The notes: generated from the sequence alone by a model not told the origin. 64,000 nt of DNA from Archilochus colubris (GCA_023079485.1 CM041087.1:33674017-33738016), one strand, 5' to 3'; positions 1 to 11,290 are shown, numbered from the stretch's first letter. Numbers and translations are program-made.

Positions 1-1888
1 AAGATGAACATATCATAAAGTTAATAGTGGCAGAGCCCTAGATCTATCTTTCGTACTGTCTTTGCTAGACTCCCAGTAAAACAGCAGTAGAAATCATTCC
101 AGTGGCTGCATTTTATGAAAATGAAGAGAGAAAACCCTTTGAAGCAAAAGGCATGGTGGCTACTCACTTTTGCTGCCCTTTCAGCCACATACTTGGCTGA
201 AGCTAAAAGTGCAATAGAACTGAGAGCACAGAAAGGAAAATACAGTTACTGGTGTGAAATCCAGCTATCACAGACATATGTATTTTACAAAACTGCTTTT
301 TGGTGTATAGTGTTGCATGGATTATTTTATGAACTTATTTTTCTTGCATAACTGTTACATTTCTCATCAATATGATTTTGAAAAGGTAAATGAATGCAGT
401 TGATCTTACATGATAGAAAAAAATACAGTATCTATAGACTTCTCATTAGAGTACTGAGAGTGCCATTTTGACACTAATATAAATATATCTGTAAATGTTG
501 TGCAGTACTTACAGGCACTGCACAGGGAAGGGATAAAAAACTTGTAACTTCACTTACAGGAATAACATTCAGTCCATCATTCTTAATACTATCTAGTAGG
601 ATTGTTGTAGGAAAATTCAGCAAGGGACTTCAGGAGTTCTACAGCTTAGCCCTCTGCTTCAGGGTTGGGTCAGGTCTGAGATCAGACCATTGCTCAGGGC
701 TTTATCCAGTCAGGTACTGAAAGCCTCCACTGATTGATACTGTGCAGCCTCTCTGGGCAGTGTTTTCCAAGCCCTGACTGTTACTTACAGTGAATTGATT
801 TTCCCTAAGTCACGTAGGGACAACACTTCAGAGCAGCACTGCAGTTAGTATTGTGCATTTAAGTTGCAGATTCTTAATCATTCTCATCCAACAAATCAGC
901 AGCGTGTTCAGATCTTTCTTCATCATTACATGGTCCAACTAAATTGCTCTGGTGTGGATGTAATGTCTATAGTGATGTCTGCCTGTACAAAAGCCTAAAG
1001 AAACTTACAGCCATGCAGCATCAACTTTGTGCCTGTTTCCCTTCCTGCCTTTTTTTTATTCTTGTGAAAATACGAATCAATGCAGAATTTTTAAACAGAG
1101 TGTAGAGTGAGCAAAACCAGAAGACTGGCTTTGCTTGATTTGTCTGTCACTGAGCACCCCTCATCCAGTGAGTTTTGTCAGTGAGATTTGTGCTGTGGGA
1201 AAGTACATAGGCATTGTCACTGCTCAGTTTCAGCTATTAAGTGATTTTGGTATCCTTGGGAAAAATATCTTTTTTCTTCATAATGGAAAAGCAATTACAC
1301 TAATGCCAGATATTATAACTCTTAATTATTGCATGACCATAAACATAATTCATAGTACTGTATGAAACTCAACTAGTGCTTTTTTTTTTTTATCTATAGA
1401 TCCAAGCAGGGATACTTGCTATCTTTGTACTCGTGTATGTTCATTGAAAGACAAGAAGACAAAGATTGTAGCTCAGTTTCATAGGGAAGGCAGCATGTGA
1501 AATGTGTGTTTCCTCAGATCTCTAGAGGGTTACAGCAATTGCCTGTAATGGGGCTATACTTTCAAATCACTCTTTGTTCTTTTTCTGAAAACATGTCCAT
1601 CACTTAGTGAACTTCTTCAAAGAACAGGTATAGTGGCATGCTTTCTTCAAGGTTAGAAATGTAAGAAATGGGAAGACTGTCTCGTGGAAGTTTGTTTACA
1701 CTTATCACTGAAGAGTAATTAGGTACTTTTTGACTTTTGCCATTTGTCTTAATAGGTAAACTGTACACTGGAACCAAGCTAGCCACTTGTAAACTTTCCC
1801 AACTATGTAGCTTCATAGAGTACAGCACTTCATCAAAGCAGGTCCATTAACCCTCTGACTGGTACTTTTCTCTTGGCTTTGATTGCAG
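1..1888 (+). other. PDGFC: PDGFC intron 3, 3' part
   Basis: This is non-coding sequence running to the splice acceptor at 1887-1888. The acceptor follows a pyrimidine-rich stretch (ctttt ctcttggctttgattgcag) and opens the first recognisable PDGFC exon. Its numbering assumes the six-exon layout of mammalian PDGFC, in which the preceding exon encodes the end of the CUB domain. Short open frames here (for example 115-351) match no PDGFC domain and have no splice context. An old CR1 remnant lies at about 615-815. I see nothing else of note. Confidence 0.85.
615..815 (-). mobile_element. CR1 LINE 3' fragment, old
   Basis: The + strand reads as the antisense of the CR1 3' region. Recognisable blocks are the equivalent of 'caagcagggtcag', then 'ccagtcaggtactgaaagcctcca', then 'gcctctctgggcagtgttttcca', in the expected order and spacing. 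It is clearly diverged and lacks the terminal ATTCTATGA repeats. It lies inside a PDGFC intron, in the orientation opposite to the gene. Confidence 0.7.
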
Positions 1889-2096
1889 CACCACACAGAA
1901 GCCCCCAGCCCCTCACTGCTGCCCCCCTCAGCTTTGCCATTAGAGGTGCTGAACAATGCTGTCGCTGGCTTCAGCACCGTGGAAGAACTTATTCGGTACC
2001 TGGAACCGGACCGGTGGCAATTGGATTTGGAAGACTTGTACAGGCCAACGTGGCAACTTCTTGGAAAGACGTATATTCATGGGAGGAAATCAAGAG
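1889..2096 (+). CDS. PDGFC: PDGFC exon 4: hinge region and RKSR activation site
   Basis: This 208-bp exon encodes 69 residues plus the first base of a split codon. It starts in phase 0 after the acceptor ...gattgcag and ends at the donor GTAAAC. The peptide begins HHTEAPSPSL, runs through EELIRYLEPDRWQ and PTWQLLGK, and ends GRKSR. It matches the linker between the N-terminal CUB domain and the growth-factor domain of PDGF-C. By family knowledge, PDGF-C is secreted as a latent disulphide-linked dimer, and tPA or plasmin cleaves at the RKSR motif to release the active factor. Counting back from the stop places RKSR at residues 231-234, the same as the human numbering. The proline-rich start and charged centre are typical of the hinge. 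There is no frameshift or premature stop. Identity is very secure; the exon number follows the mammalian gene. Confidence 0.96.
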
Positions 2097-3414
2097 GTAA
2101 ACTGCTCTTCTGTCTGGCCTTGCAGCCTTCTACGGGTGTGTTTTCTTGATAAAGCAGCTGTAGTTAAGAACATTCTTCACCTCAAATTTTAGTTCCAAGG
2201 TGAGAATATGGTAGAAATACAGCAGGGATCATTGGTTCTAGTTGTTCTCATAATTATACTATCTGAAAGGACAATAACTCAGCTCAAAACAATTAAGCAG
2301 GATGAAGTGAAAAGAGGAGAAAAAATAGAAACACATGGGATAGATTTCTGTAGGGAACCTGGGAAATCTTTATTTCCACAGAGTGGCAGTGGAATTTCAT
2401 TCACTTACATTATCATGTGAATGACTAGTTTATTTCCTGTTCCAATATTAGAATTTTTCCTGTCTCTGTACCATATGAATTGAGAGGAATTAGTGAAATG
2501 TTTCTCTTACATTATACATTATTGAATCTGTCTGCATCCTGTTTGATCCTTCAGTAGTCAGTTTAATCAGATATAGAGTATGTATTTCAAGACTCATGGA
2601 GCTATTTCTTCCATGTACATTTGACTTTCCACTTACCATCCAGATGCTTCCCATGATTATGGTTTCCATTTGGATGGATAGCATGCAGGCAATATATACT
2701 TTCTTGCCCACCATACAGCATAAAAATGAAAACATATGAGCATAACCTAATAGATTCTTCTGTTGACAAATATAAACTCGATTATCATCCAATCAGCAAG
2801 AAAAATGAGGAAGTAAAACCTTTTTTAACTCAAATTTAAATTTTTGACAGTTGATTCTTGAATCAGAACCTAAAAATCAACTGTTCTAGCCTACCTGTAT
2901 TGGACACAGCTATGTACAAAGCAACTGAATTAAGAGTGAAAGAGGAGGAATTAACTTTAAAAGCTTTCAGCAATGGTCCATACCTTTCAGATAGTCATTT
3001 AACACTTTCCTAATGAAAGAGATTCAGTATTTGCCAAATGTATTCTGTAAGCATACAATAAGCGGGAGAAGTACAAAATGTAATTTGTGAAACCATACAT
3101 AAACTAAAATGCAGGTGTGAATACATCTACACAGACAAAAGCAACTCCCTGCAAGACATGTCTTAGAAAGAACCTGTCAGAGTAAATCTTTTAAAGACCT
3201 CTAATTAGATGCTGAAATAGATTTTTCTACTGAATAAACATATCGTGGCATTGCCATATCTGAGGCCACCCTCAGATTGAATTACTGAGTGTGTAATGAA
3301 ATAGCCTGAGGCAGAAAATATGTCCGGTTGAGATGATAAAGAATTATCTGTTAGGTCTATTCAGTAGGTAGGGAAAGCAAACCTTTTTTGTTTCCCTCAT
3401 TTTTTTTTAATTTC

Positions 3415-3437
3415 TTTTTTTTTTTTTTTTTTTTTTT
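3415..3437 (+). repeat. poly-T tract in PDGFC intron 4
   Basis: A run of about 23 T is followed directly by cag. It resembles a splice acceptor, but no open frame with PDGFC similarity follows and the intron already has its own acceptor. It is probably a plain homopolymer repeat, or the reverse-complement poly-A tail of an unrecognised insertion. Confidence 0.7.
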
Positions 3438-5102
3438 CAGATGTTATTCCTTCTAGAAGCACATTTGCTGTATTTAAAAATCTTTTAAAGGAACATTTAG
3501 GAGAAGTGCATGCTCTGAAATGTTTGGAACAAGTGCATGCCCTAAAATGTCTGTGTTTTTCACTCTTTGATTCTATAATTGGGTCAATTTTATTTTTGCA
3601 GTATTTCAGTGTAAAAGCTAAATTACTGTCCAGCTTTCATAGAAAAACATTAGTTTACATCTAGATTAAATGAAAATCTAATTAAAAGTGTATGTTGCTT
3701 TATGTGGAGAAGAGTATTGTCTTGTACGCCTGCTTAATAATTCATATGAAAAAGACTATATTTAGACAACATAAATTCCACAGGACTTCTGTGTCTGATG
3801 TTTTCTCTGGATAAAATGCTTCCAAAAACTTCTAGCCAGGAAAGAAGAAACATCAAGTTCAGAGGCTTTGAAGTCTAAATATAGTCCTAAATTATTTTAT
3901 AATATTAAACATACTTTTTTTGCTGTGCAAAAATATATCCCATTGCTTCCCACAGAATTCTCTGCGTAATCATTAGACCATATTCTGAAGTCTACTTAAG
4001 AAGGAGAAAAGAGTCACAGTCCAACCATAGCCCTTAGCAGATACTTTTCTCGTATAGTTATGTGACTTTTTTTTGCATGGCTTTTTGTGCTTTTTTAAAT
4101 TTAATTTTTTCTTTTTTTTTTTCTACTCTTCTTTTGGAGTTCTGTAGCAGCCCTATCCTTATGTAGGAGCCAGTATGAAACTTGCATTCCCAGGAAAATC
4201 TCCAAGGTGCTTAGGAATGAAAACCATTCTGCTGCTATCTGTGCCCACACACAAGTGCCTAAACTAGAATTTCATTTGTTTTGTTGACTTTGAAAGCAGC
4301 ATCCAGCTGCAGTAATGTTTTGGGAAAGAAAGTTCCCAGTGGTATTGGTAACATCCCAGAAGCTGCCAGAGAGTTGCATTGCCAATTGGAGAACACAGTT
4401 ACTTTCAGGCTGGTGTGAATGTGGGTTACTTCAGTTGTGAAGGCACACTTTTGAAATAGACTTTGATCTATAACTACCTGGACCTATTTTTTTTTCTCCC
4501 TTTGTTTTCTTCTCCCCTTATTTTTATTTTAGTGTTTTCTAATCATGTGCTACTGCAGAGCCTCCCATTCCTCCTGAGCTAGTGCTAGGCAAAAGAACTT
4601 TGGCTGTTGTGTCAAACATGATACATGAGTGGAAGCCAAGTTGAAGGAGTGTTTAAATGTTCCCATTATAACAGGTACTGTAACTTGGTGCACTTGGGAA
4701 ATCCACATAACCTTTTATTGTGGTTAAGTAAACACTTTTAAGGGAATATATACATTCTCTCATCTAGCTTTGTGCCCGCAGTACGTTAAAATAAATTTTG
4801 GACAGACAAATACTCTTTGAAAAAATAACAGCTTCATTCACACACTTCAAAGGGGTTATTATATAAGCACTAGATAAATTTGCCACAGACCTTTTAATGA
4901 AATTGAATTACATAAGTTAGGGCAAGGGTTCATTGTGAGGTATAATAGCAATATACCTTTGTACATTGTAAAGCATGGTATTTTTCATCTCTCCTGAAAC
5001 CCGTTGTAAGAGTTAGGCACACTACAATCTATTTGCAGAGAGCTGATTGCATGTTCTTCCACAGAACCTTTTTAAAATTTGAGTCTGCATGTCTGAGGGG
5101 TT

Positions 5103-5175
5103 CACAGAATCACAGAAAGTTAGAAGTTGGAAGGGACCTTGAAAGATCATCAAGTCCAAACCCCTGCCAGAGCAG
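5103..5175 (-). mobile_element. CR1 LINE 3'-terminal remnant
   Basis: The + strand shows cacagaatcacagaa, then 'gttggaagggacc', 'gatcatcaagtcca' and 'cccctgccagagcag'. This is the reverse complement of the conserved CR1 3' end. Similarity stops at about 5175, so only the terminal ~70 bp survives. It lies within PDGFC intron 4, antisense to the gene. Confidence 0.85.
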
Positions 5176-7585
5176 TTCAAGTTCATTTCAATTTTGTGAC
5201 AAAGTCTATAGTACACTTGCTGCTCAGTCCATTTCAGTGGATTGCCCTTTCCTCTCTAACTACACCTAGTTTCAGGAAATTGATGCATTCCTCAACTGCT
5301 GGCAGCAGGCAGGAGGGAATGGAGAAGCAAAACCCCACAGAGCATCTCTGTCCTAGTCAGTGGGCTTGCTGGGAGAGGCATCAGTGCCCAACTTGCATTT
5401 TCAGTGACTGATGGAGAATGTTAGGACACATAAGCTTAGCTCCTTAAATTCACTACATCAACTGTCTCAGCCTCTGTAGAAATCTACTGGTAGAAAGTAT
5501 TGGAACTAGCATTTTTCTCATAGTGTTTTAGGTATTTTATCCTCATCCACATGGTTAAATTATTGTATGGTTCAAAATGTAACAGAAGGAAGTACTTTAT
5601 TACTTTCCACAGTCCTTGATTAATGGAGCTAGACATGTCCACCTTCTATATTACCCAACATAGAGCTATTAGCTAATCAGTAGAGCTTAAATAATTTCTA
5701 ATTTCTCACAGTGAATCTCTCAGCTGGAGGTTTTGCCTCTCTTCCTCTGCTCCTTTCTCCAAGGAATGCTCTTGCAGTGTGGGAGGCAGGCTGGTGTCCT
5801 ATCAGTAACTTTATTGAGGTTATTACACACTCCTTGCTTTTAAAATCAGATTGTTTATTTAGGAGCCTGTGTTGAACTGATAGTGATGGAATGAACTGCC
5901 CCAGCTTTGCATTTGCTGTAAATGCAAGCAGAGAAAAGGCTTCAGGGTGTTTAACTGACCCTTCCCAACAATAAGCCCTTGATTATGGATGCCAGTATAT
6001 AGATGTGGTCTGCAAAAGAAATGTTTGAAGAAACATGGAATAAAATTACTGCCCCGAGACCTGCTCCTGGGTCAGAACTAATGAACATTTCTAATAGACA
6101 AAGGCAGCTTCTAAATTTCCTTTATTTCTTATGTGATTAAATAGAATTGAGAGTTACTTGATAGGCTGAAGTTCCTTGTGACCTCTAGAGGCTCTTTACA
6201 TAGTCAGGAGAAGGAAAAAAGGTATTTCTGTCAAGGCTGACTCAGATTTTTTAGCATTATTTTATATATCTTTATATTAAAACTTCTACCAGTAACTATA
6301 AAGCATTTGTCAAGTAATATCAATATATCAGGATGGTTTTGCCATAGTTTCTTGATTTAGCTCAAAAACCATTGATTTAAAACTCTCTGCTGCTATGTCT
6401 GAGAGCTCTATTTCAGTCATCTCAGTAGCTGTATTATCATAGGGTTTTCTTCCTTTTTTTTTTTTTACCGGATGGGTAAAAGACCATGCAGACCAGACTA
6501 TGCCTGCGAATTACATATTATTTCTGTTCCTTAATGTTGGTATGTTTAGAGAGAAACAGCTCAGAAAAAGGATTCCAGATCATGATCATTATAGTCTTCC
6601 TTTTCTGAAATAAATGAAATTACATTGCTTTTCACCAGAGTAAAAAAATTCTCAATTTTTTCACTAAACCCATTTTTTTTTTGGTTCTTACTGCTAAAGA
6701 AGTGAGACCTGTTTCAGATATTTTCATAAGCTTGCTCTTCAGCTTTTGGCATAGTGAAACTGTAGTGTGATACAGTGGAGCCAGATTTTAAGGAAACTGG
6801 TGCCAAATATTACTATCTTTAACCTGCACTACAAGTTAGATGCTTACAAGGAAGAACTGTATTTTATTTAAGGCACATCAAATTAAAAATGAGAAGCAAC
6901 AAAAAATTATATGTGTATGCTACTATAAATGAGAAGGGGAGAGATGGTCAACCAATAGTTATATAGTTACATATACTTGTGCACATACTGTGCACATTGT
7001 CTGTGCAGTATTCTCTAGTGGTGACCTAACTTCTTGAATTTCTTAATCCACAGAAGTGAGTTTCTCTTAGATATATGTGGTTTCGTTCTTTTTTATATTT
7101 GCATCGCCCTTGCAAAGAACAAGTAATTGAAATTTAAGCTGGGAAGAAGTTTGACTGCTTCATGCAAATGTGTTGAAAATGTTTTTGGAGGTTTGCAGGA
7201 CTCTTAATTGCAGTGTTTCTCCAATCCAAAACTAATATGAACTGGCAATGCTAAAGCTCCAAGCATGACCATGAATAAAGGAGACCCCCGTAGGATTGAT
7301 TTGATTAAATATTTATTGAACATAGTAGCCAAAGCTTGCTTTATTTATTTTGAACCAAATCTGCCAGAGTTGTAAACTAATTGGTGAATACTCCTGCATG
7401 ACCATGATTCCACTTAGGTGTCATGGTTTTCATGGTACTCCAATTTTAAACGTGTGTGCTGAATCTGTACCACCAGCAGAAGAATTTCCTCCAGGGTTCT
7501 TCACTGCTGAAGTTGGTTGACACCCAGTAAAGTTGGATTATGAATTGGAAAAGTCTCCAAACCAGTTTGTTTGTCTTTTTTGCAG

Positions 7586-7803
7586 TGGTTGATCTCAACC
7601 TCCTAAAGGAGGAGGTGCGGCTGTACAGCTGTACCCCTCGCAACTTCTCTGTGTCCCTGAGGGAGGAGCTGAAGCGAACTGACACCATCTTCTGGCCACT
7701 CTGTCTCTTGGTTAAACGTTGTGGTGGAAACTGTGCCTGTTGTCATCAGAGTTGCAATGAGTGCCAATGTGTACCAACAAAAGTCACAAAAAAATACCAC
7801 GAG
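7586..7803 (+). CDS. PDGFC: PDGFC exon 5: PDGF/VEGF cystine-knot domain
   Basis: This 218-bp exon completes the split Val codon and then encodes 72 more codons' worth of the growth-factor domain in phase, ending KKYHE before the donor GTATGC. It opens VVDLNLLKEE. The first knot cysteine is in LYSCTPRNFS, which also holds an N-glycosylation sequon (NFS). Next comes FWPLC, then the family signature LLVKRCGGNCACC, then a run of CxxC and CxC cysteines ending QCVP. Using human numbering, cysteines fall at 250, 274, 280, 284, 286, 287, 291, 294 and 296. The domain forms the disulphide-linked homodimer that binds PDGFR-alpha and, once processed, alpha/beta receptors, driving mesenchymal cell growth and migration. 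The residue before Cys274 is Leu, where I recall Gly in mammalian PDGF-C. All knot cysteines are intact. Confidence 0.98.
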
Positions 7804-8471
7804 GTATGCAGTTCTTTTACATTTGTGTGCTTGGAACTGCCAGAAGCCAGTGAAGGAAGTTATTTTTCCTGTAGGAATGCACTGACATTGGAATTCTAAA
7901 ATGTTACCTATTGCACTTACCATAAATAATATTTTCTGTACCATTTCAATGAGGTGTTGCATTTTAAAAGTAATATCTTTCTGTGGAACTATTAGGGCAT
8001 TTCTGAAGTATTTGCTGTTACAGTTCAGACCCGTCACAACCGCATCTCCTTGTTCAACTTTCTCTAGTCGTAAATGTGAATTTTTTGAAGGAACAGATAA
8101 CAGTCCCCTTTCCATTGTTATAAATCTATAGTTTAAAATATTTATTATAGAATTATCTTATAATTCCATTGGGTTAACTATACTATTGTCCCTTAAAAAA
8201 GATTAAGTAGAGATAGGAAACTTCAAGAGTCCCCTCTTCAATAAAAGCAAGAATCTGTTCAACATGTTTTAATCAATTTTGTAAAGGTCTCCAGGTGAAG
8301 CAAAAATAGTAATTACTGACTGGAATAAATGAAGAAATTTAGCTGTGGAAAGCCTGTTTCTTTTAATAGGCTTCCTGTCAGCCAGGGTATTTCCAGTTTA
8401 GTCTAGCTCATAGTCTAGGTGTGTGATGAAACACTTACTGTTTTCCTGATGCTTGGCTTCTTCTCCTTTAG
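7804..8471 (+). other. PDGFC: PDGFC intron 5
   Basis: This 668-bp phase 0 intron has donor GTATGC and acceptor cttcttctcctttag. The reading frame from the upstream exon stays open into it and stops at 7897-7899, so a retained intron would truncate the protein before its last cysteines. I see no repeat or other element here. Confidence 0.94.
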
Positions 8472-8588
8472 GTTCTTCAGCTGAAACCAAGGATTGGTGT
8501 CCGTGGATTGCATAAATCATTGACAGATGTACCCTTGGAACACCATGAAGAGTGTGACTGTGTGTGCAAAGGGAATACTGAAGGATAA
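8472..8588 (+). CDS. PDGFC: PDGFC exon 6: C-terminal end of growth-factor domain, stop
   Basis: This is the terminal coding exon, with 38 codons followed by TAA at 8586-8588. It starts VLQLKPR directly after KKYHE of the previous exon. It continues through GLHKSLTDV and LEHHEECDCVC and ends NTEG. The LEHHEECDCVC block supplies the last three cysteines (335, 337 and 339 in human numbering), including partners that close the cystine knot. Together the three exons give 180 residues, exactly the count expected from residue 166 to the end of a 345-residue PDGF-C. There is no truncation, and the frame is continuous across all three exons. I am sure of PDGFC rather than PDGFD because of the CACC insert and the CNECQCVP stretch. 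Confidence 0.97.
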   Translation, partial: VLQLKPRIGVRGLHKSLTDVPLEHHEECDCVCKGNTEG

Positions 8589-9520
8589 ACATGACTTAAT
8601 TGTGCTGTTTTCTTTCAAAGCACATTCAATCAATGGCTGATTCTATTATGGGGCTTGTGCATTATCTTCTTCTGTAATCTCAGTTGTTTGCTTTGGGGAT
8701 CTTCCATCTTCAAGATTTACAGTGAGCTCTAAAAAGAGGAGAAGCCAAACTGGGATTCTGTTGTGTGACAGCTCTGTTTGGAGGCCCAGTGAAAGGATGG
8801 GAGAAAGGCATCAATGAGGGATTTAAAATATATGTATTGTTTTTGTCCCCCACAATTTTCTTGACAATACATGGATTTAAAATTTAGGAGTAAAATTAAA
8901 GTTAGAAGGCTCACATCATGGAGATTTGATCCTACAGCTCCAGTACATCTGGCCTCTGGTTGAAAACACCTGAAATTTCTCTTTCTTTGTTCAACTACTC
9001 CAATGTACTCTAAATCGAAGCATTCTCTGTTGTATAAAGTTGGCTTAAAAGAGACTGTCTTGTTGTGAATTAAACTGAATTTGTCTAATGCTGGTAGAAA
9101 GGACTGGATTTTTCCATATGCTCTAGTAAAGCTCCTGCCTTTTAGAAAGATGACTGGACAATAACATGAGCTAAGGAAGCAAATTTTGAAAAGAACGGCG
9201 ACTTTATTCTTACTACTATGGCTGATGACTTTTTGTTTGTTTGTTATTTTTTTATTGTGTACATTTTTATACTCTCCTTTTGACAATATAACTATTTGCT
9301 TTTCTAAACTTGTTAAATATATCTATTTTTACCAAAGGTATTTAATATTCTTTTTTATTGCAGCCTAGATCAATTATTTTTTAGTTTTGAGAGACTTTAA
9401 AGCCAGATTTATATAGTTGGAGGAACAGAGATGCAATTATAATGGGAAAGGAGCATGATCTCTTTGTATTTTGTGGCTACACAGTGAAAATGTACAGTTT
9501 TTTACCTGGATGCAGGTAAT

Positions 9521-9526
9521 AATAAA
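9521..9526 (+). terminator. PDGFC: possible proximal poly(A) signal of PDGFC
   Basis: An AATAAA hexamer lies about 930 bp after the stop codon, followed within 15 bp by 'ggtgtgtgg', a reasonable GT-rich downstream element. It could give a shorter 3' UTR isoform. Confidence 0.45.
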
Positions 9527-10058
9527 CAGAGGTGTGTGGATGAAGCTCTAAACTTGCTAGCTCCAAGACACTAAAAATATGGGAGACAGACATTGTTGTA
9601 AGTGGTTTCAAAAGCTGACTTAAAAAATTCCCCCTCTCCACTCTGGCCTTTGTTCCAGTAGAAAAGAAATGAGCATAGATAGATGCATTCTGGCTTGTTT
9701 AACTTTTTAATTTCTTTGAAGTAGGATGGTCTACAGTATAAGAAAAGAAACCCAGTGGCTTGCAGCCTTCATGATGCATGATGGTCATGGGAAGGCAGCC
9801 TGGTTGAAGTGTTTGGTTTTCCATTGACAATTACAGCTGTTTAAGTACTGCTCACTCACAGGATAGTAACACTTTTCAGTACAGTTTGATGAACTATGGA
9901 TTTGTTCTTCTGTATGTTCTATTCTTTAACCAATACACTTACCCCGACCTATGCAAATTGAAAAAGAAACAGTAAAGTATTTTGCTTGTAAAATGCTTTA
10001 ACATTATGCCTAGTTTATTTTTTTTACTATTGGATTTGCAGATTGTAATGAATCACCA

Positions 10059-10064
10059 AATAAA
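10059..10064 (+). terminator. PDGFC: likely distal poly(A) signal of PDGFC
   Basis: The AATAAA within 'caccaaataaagtaag' is followed about 30 bp later by a GT-rich stretch, 'tgtttgttagttgcatgttt' (10093-10112). That hexamer-to-downstream-element spacing is what cleavage and polyadenylation need, placing the mRNA end near 10080-10090. It is the stronger of the two candidates. Confidence 0.6.
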
Positions 10065-10085
10065 GTAAGAATGCTAATTTTAAGA

Positions 10086-10953
10086 GAACAAATGTTTGTT
10101 AGTTGCATGTTTGTATCTATTCTCTATACAATAACAGAAAAAGTTAAAGAGGATGATTTTCTACTTACTGTTTAGAAAGTTGTTTACAAAAACAAGTATC
10201 TTGTGTTGCAACTTCCACTTGCTTTATAAATTCAGCTTTACTGTAAATCCACAAGAAGAAGAAGAAGAGGAAAGAAGGAATGTGATGCTATTTATGTAAG
10301 CATTTAAAATGTTCAAAATCATCTGGATGTGAAGCCTTCAAATTGAAACAACATCTTCTGTTAATTGTTTCCATTGTGACAATGAGTTCTGATGAAAATC
10401 TGTAGGTTTTTGGAAGTTGCTGTGACTTTCTGATATCAATTCTGGAAAATTTTCAGGTGGCTTCTGATTTCTTCTTAGCTGGTTTGTTTTGCCCCATCCT
10501 CAACCTACTACTGAATAAGAAAAATGTTTCATGTAAATGTGGCATATAGTTATCCAGTCTGAACATTAACTGTATTCTTAGGAATTAGCTGGAATTCTCA
10601 TACATATTCTCCATGTTATGTTCATGCAAGAAACCTGGTTTACCTTTTACCAGGATACATAATTTTTCCAGGGAAGTTGGAGTTTTTTTGCATTAATATT
10701 GTCTTTTTTTTTGTGATCTAGAGTGCTTTTGAATAGCGAGTTGAGATAAGAGCATAAATCATAGTCTCTGTCATCATAATTCAGGAGGAGAACTGAAAAA
10801 AGTAATTCCATCACAGAAATTTCTGCTTGAGGAAATTCAGGAAGCCTCACCCTCTATTTAGACCTGCTAGACAAGGCATGGAATGTATTTTGGGGTACAT
10901 GGCTGGTGACAGCAGTGTAATAGGGAATTTCTGGAACTATACAGGGCATGAAG
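10086..10953. other. intergenic, no feature seen
   Basis: AT-rich sequence lies between the inferred PDGFC 3' end and the first downstream CR1. It has a short (AGA)n run at about 10251-10268 and otherwise nothing I recognise. Confidence 0.7.
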
Positions 10954-11290
10954 TCATAGAATCATAGAATATGCTGACTTGGAAGAGACCCATCAGGATC
11001 ATCAAGTCCAACTCCTGTTCCTGTGTAGAGTACCCCCAGAATCACACCATGTGCCTGGGAGTGTCATCCAAACACTGCTTGAACTACGGCAGGTTTGGTG
11101 CTGTGACCACTTCTCTAGGGAGCCTGTTCCACTGCTCAGCCACCCTCTGCATGAAAAACCTTTTCCTAATACCTAACCTAAACCGCCCCTGACTCAGGTT
11201 CCTACTATTTCCCTGAGTCTTGTCTTCAGTCACAGGAGTGAAGAAATTAGTCAGAAGTATTTCTTCTAATGTCCCCTTCTGGCACTGGCT
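10954..11290 (-). mobile_element. CR1 LINE 3' fragment with ORF2 C-terminus
   Basis: The + strand starts tcatagaatcatagaat, the antisense of the CR1 tail, then continues through antisense blocks such as 'gatcatcaagtccaactcct', 'gggagcctgttccactgctc' and 'ccttttcctaatacc'. On the minus strand the frame 11293-11084 still reads the end of the CR1 reverse-transcriptase ORF, with landmarks RFRLGIRKRFF and EQWNRLPREVV. It therefore includes the 3' UTR and the last codons of ORF2. It is 5'-truncated like nearly all CR1 copies and no longer functional. Confidence 0.92.

Larger units (their letters stand above)
2097..7585 (+). other. PDGFC: PDGFC intron 4
   Basis: This 5,489-bp intron has donor GTAAAC and acceptor tttgtcttttttgcag, so it is a phase 1 GT-AG intron. 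The last base of the exon before it (G) joins TG of the next to make the Val that follows RKSR. Contents I can name are a CR1 tail remnant at 5103-5175, a poly-T run at 3415-3437 that ends in a decoy 'cag', and an imperfect 20-bp direct repeat at 3504-3523 and 3531-3550. I see no additional exon. Confidence 0.92.
8589..10085 (+). other. PDGFC: PDGFC 3' untranslated region
   Basis: About 1.5 kb of AT-rich sequence lies between the TAA and the best poly(A) site. It includes T-rich and AT-rich stretches such as 9226-9270 and a possible early poly(A) signal AATAAA at 9521-9526. Open frames on the minus strand here (8729-9286 and one overlapping exon 5) show no recognisable domain, and I treat them as chance. 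The 3' end is inferred from signals only. Confidence 0.75.

Noticed and set aside
115..351. 78-codon ORF near the window start
   Set aside because: It lies inside a PDGFC intron, with no similarity to CUB-domain sequence and no splice signals around it.
3400..3440. Poly-T plus cag as a splice acceptor of an extra PDGFC exon
   Set aside because: The known exon structure is complete without it, and what follows has no PDGF-C similarity.
7804..7899. Read-through of exon 5 into intron 5 as an alternative C-terminus
   Set aside because: A standard donor (GTATGC) and a perfect in-frame continuation in exon 6 make this an intron. Retention would lose the last three cysteines.
7603..8115. 170-codon minus-strand ORF
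   Set aside because: It lies largely antisense to PDGFC exon 5 and extends into the intron. It is explained by the constrained coding strand and has no domain.
10954..11290. Possible host gene encoding the 69-codon minus-strand peptide
   Set aside because: The peptide is the C-terminus of CR1 ORF2 and the DNA around it is CR1.
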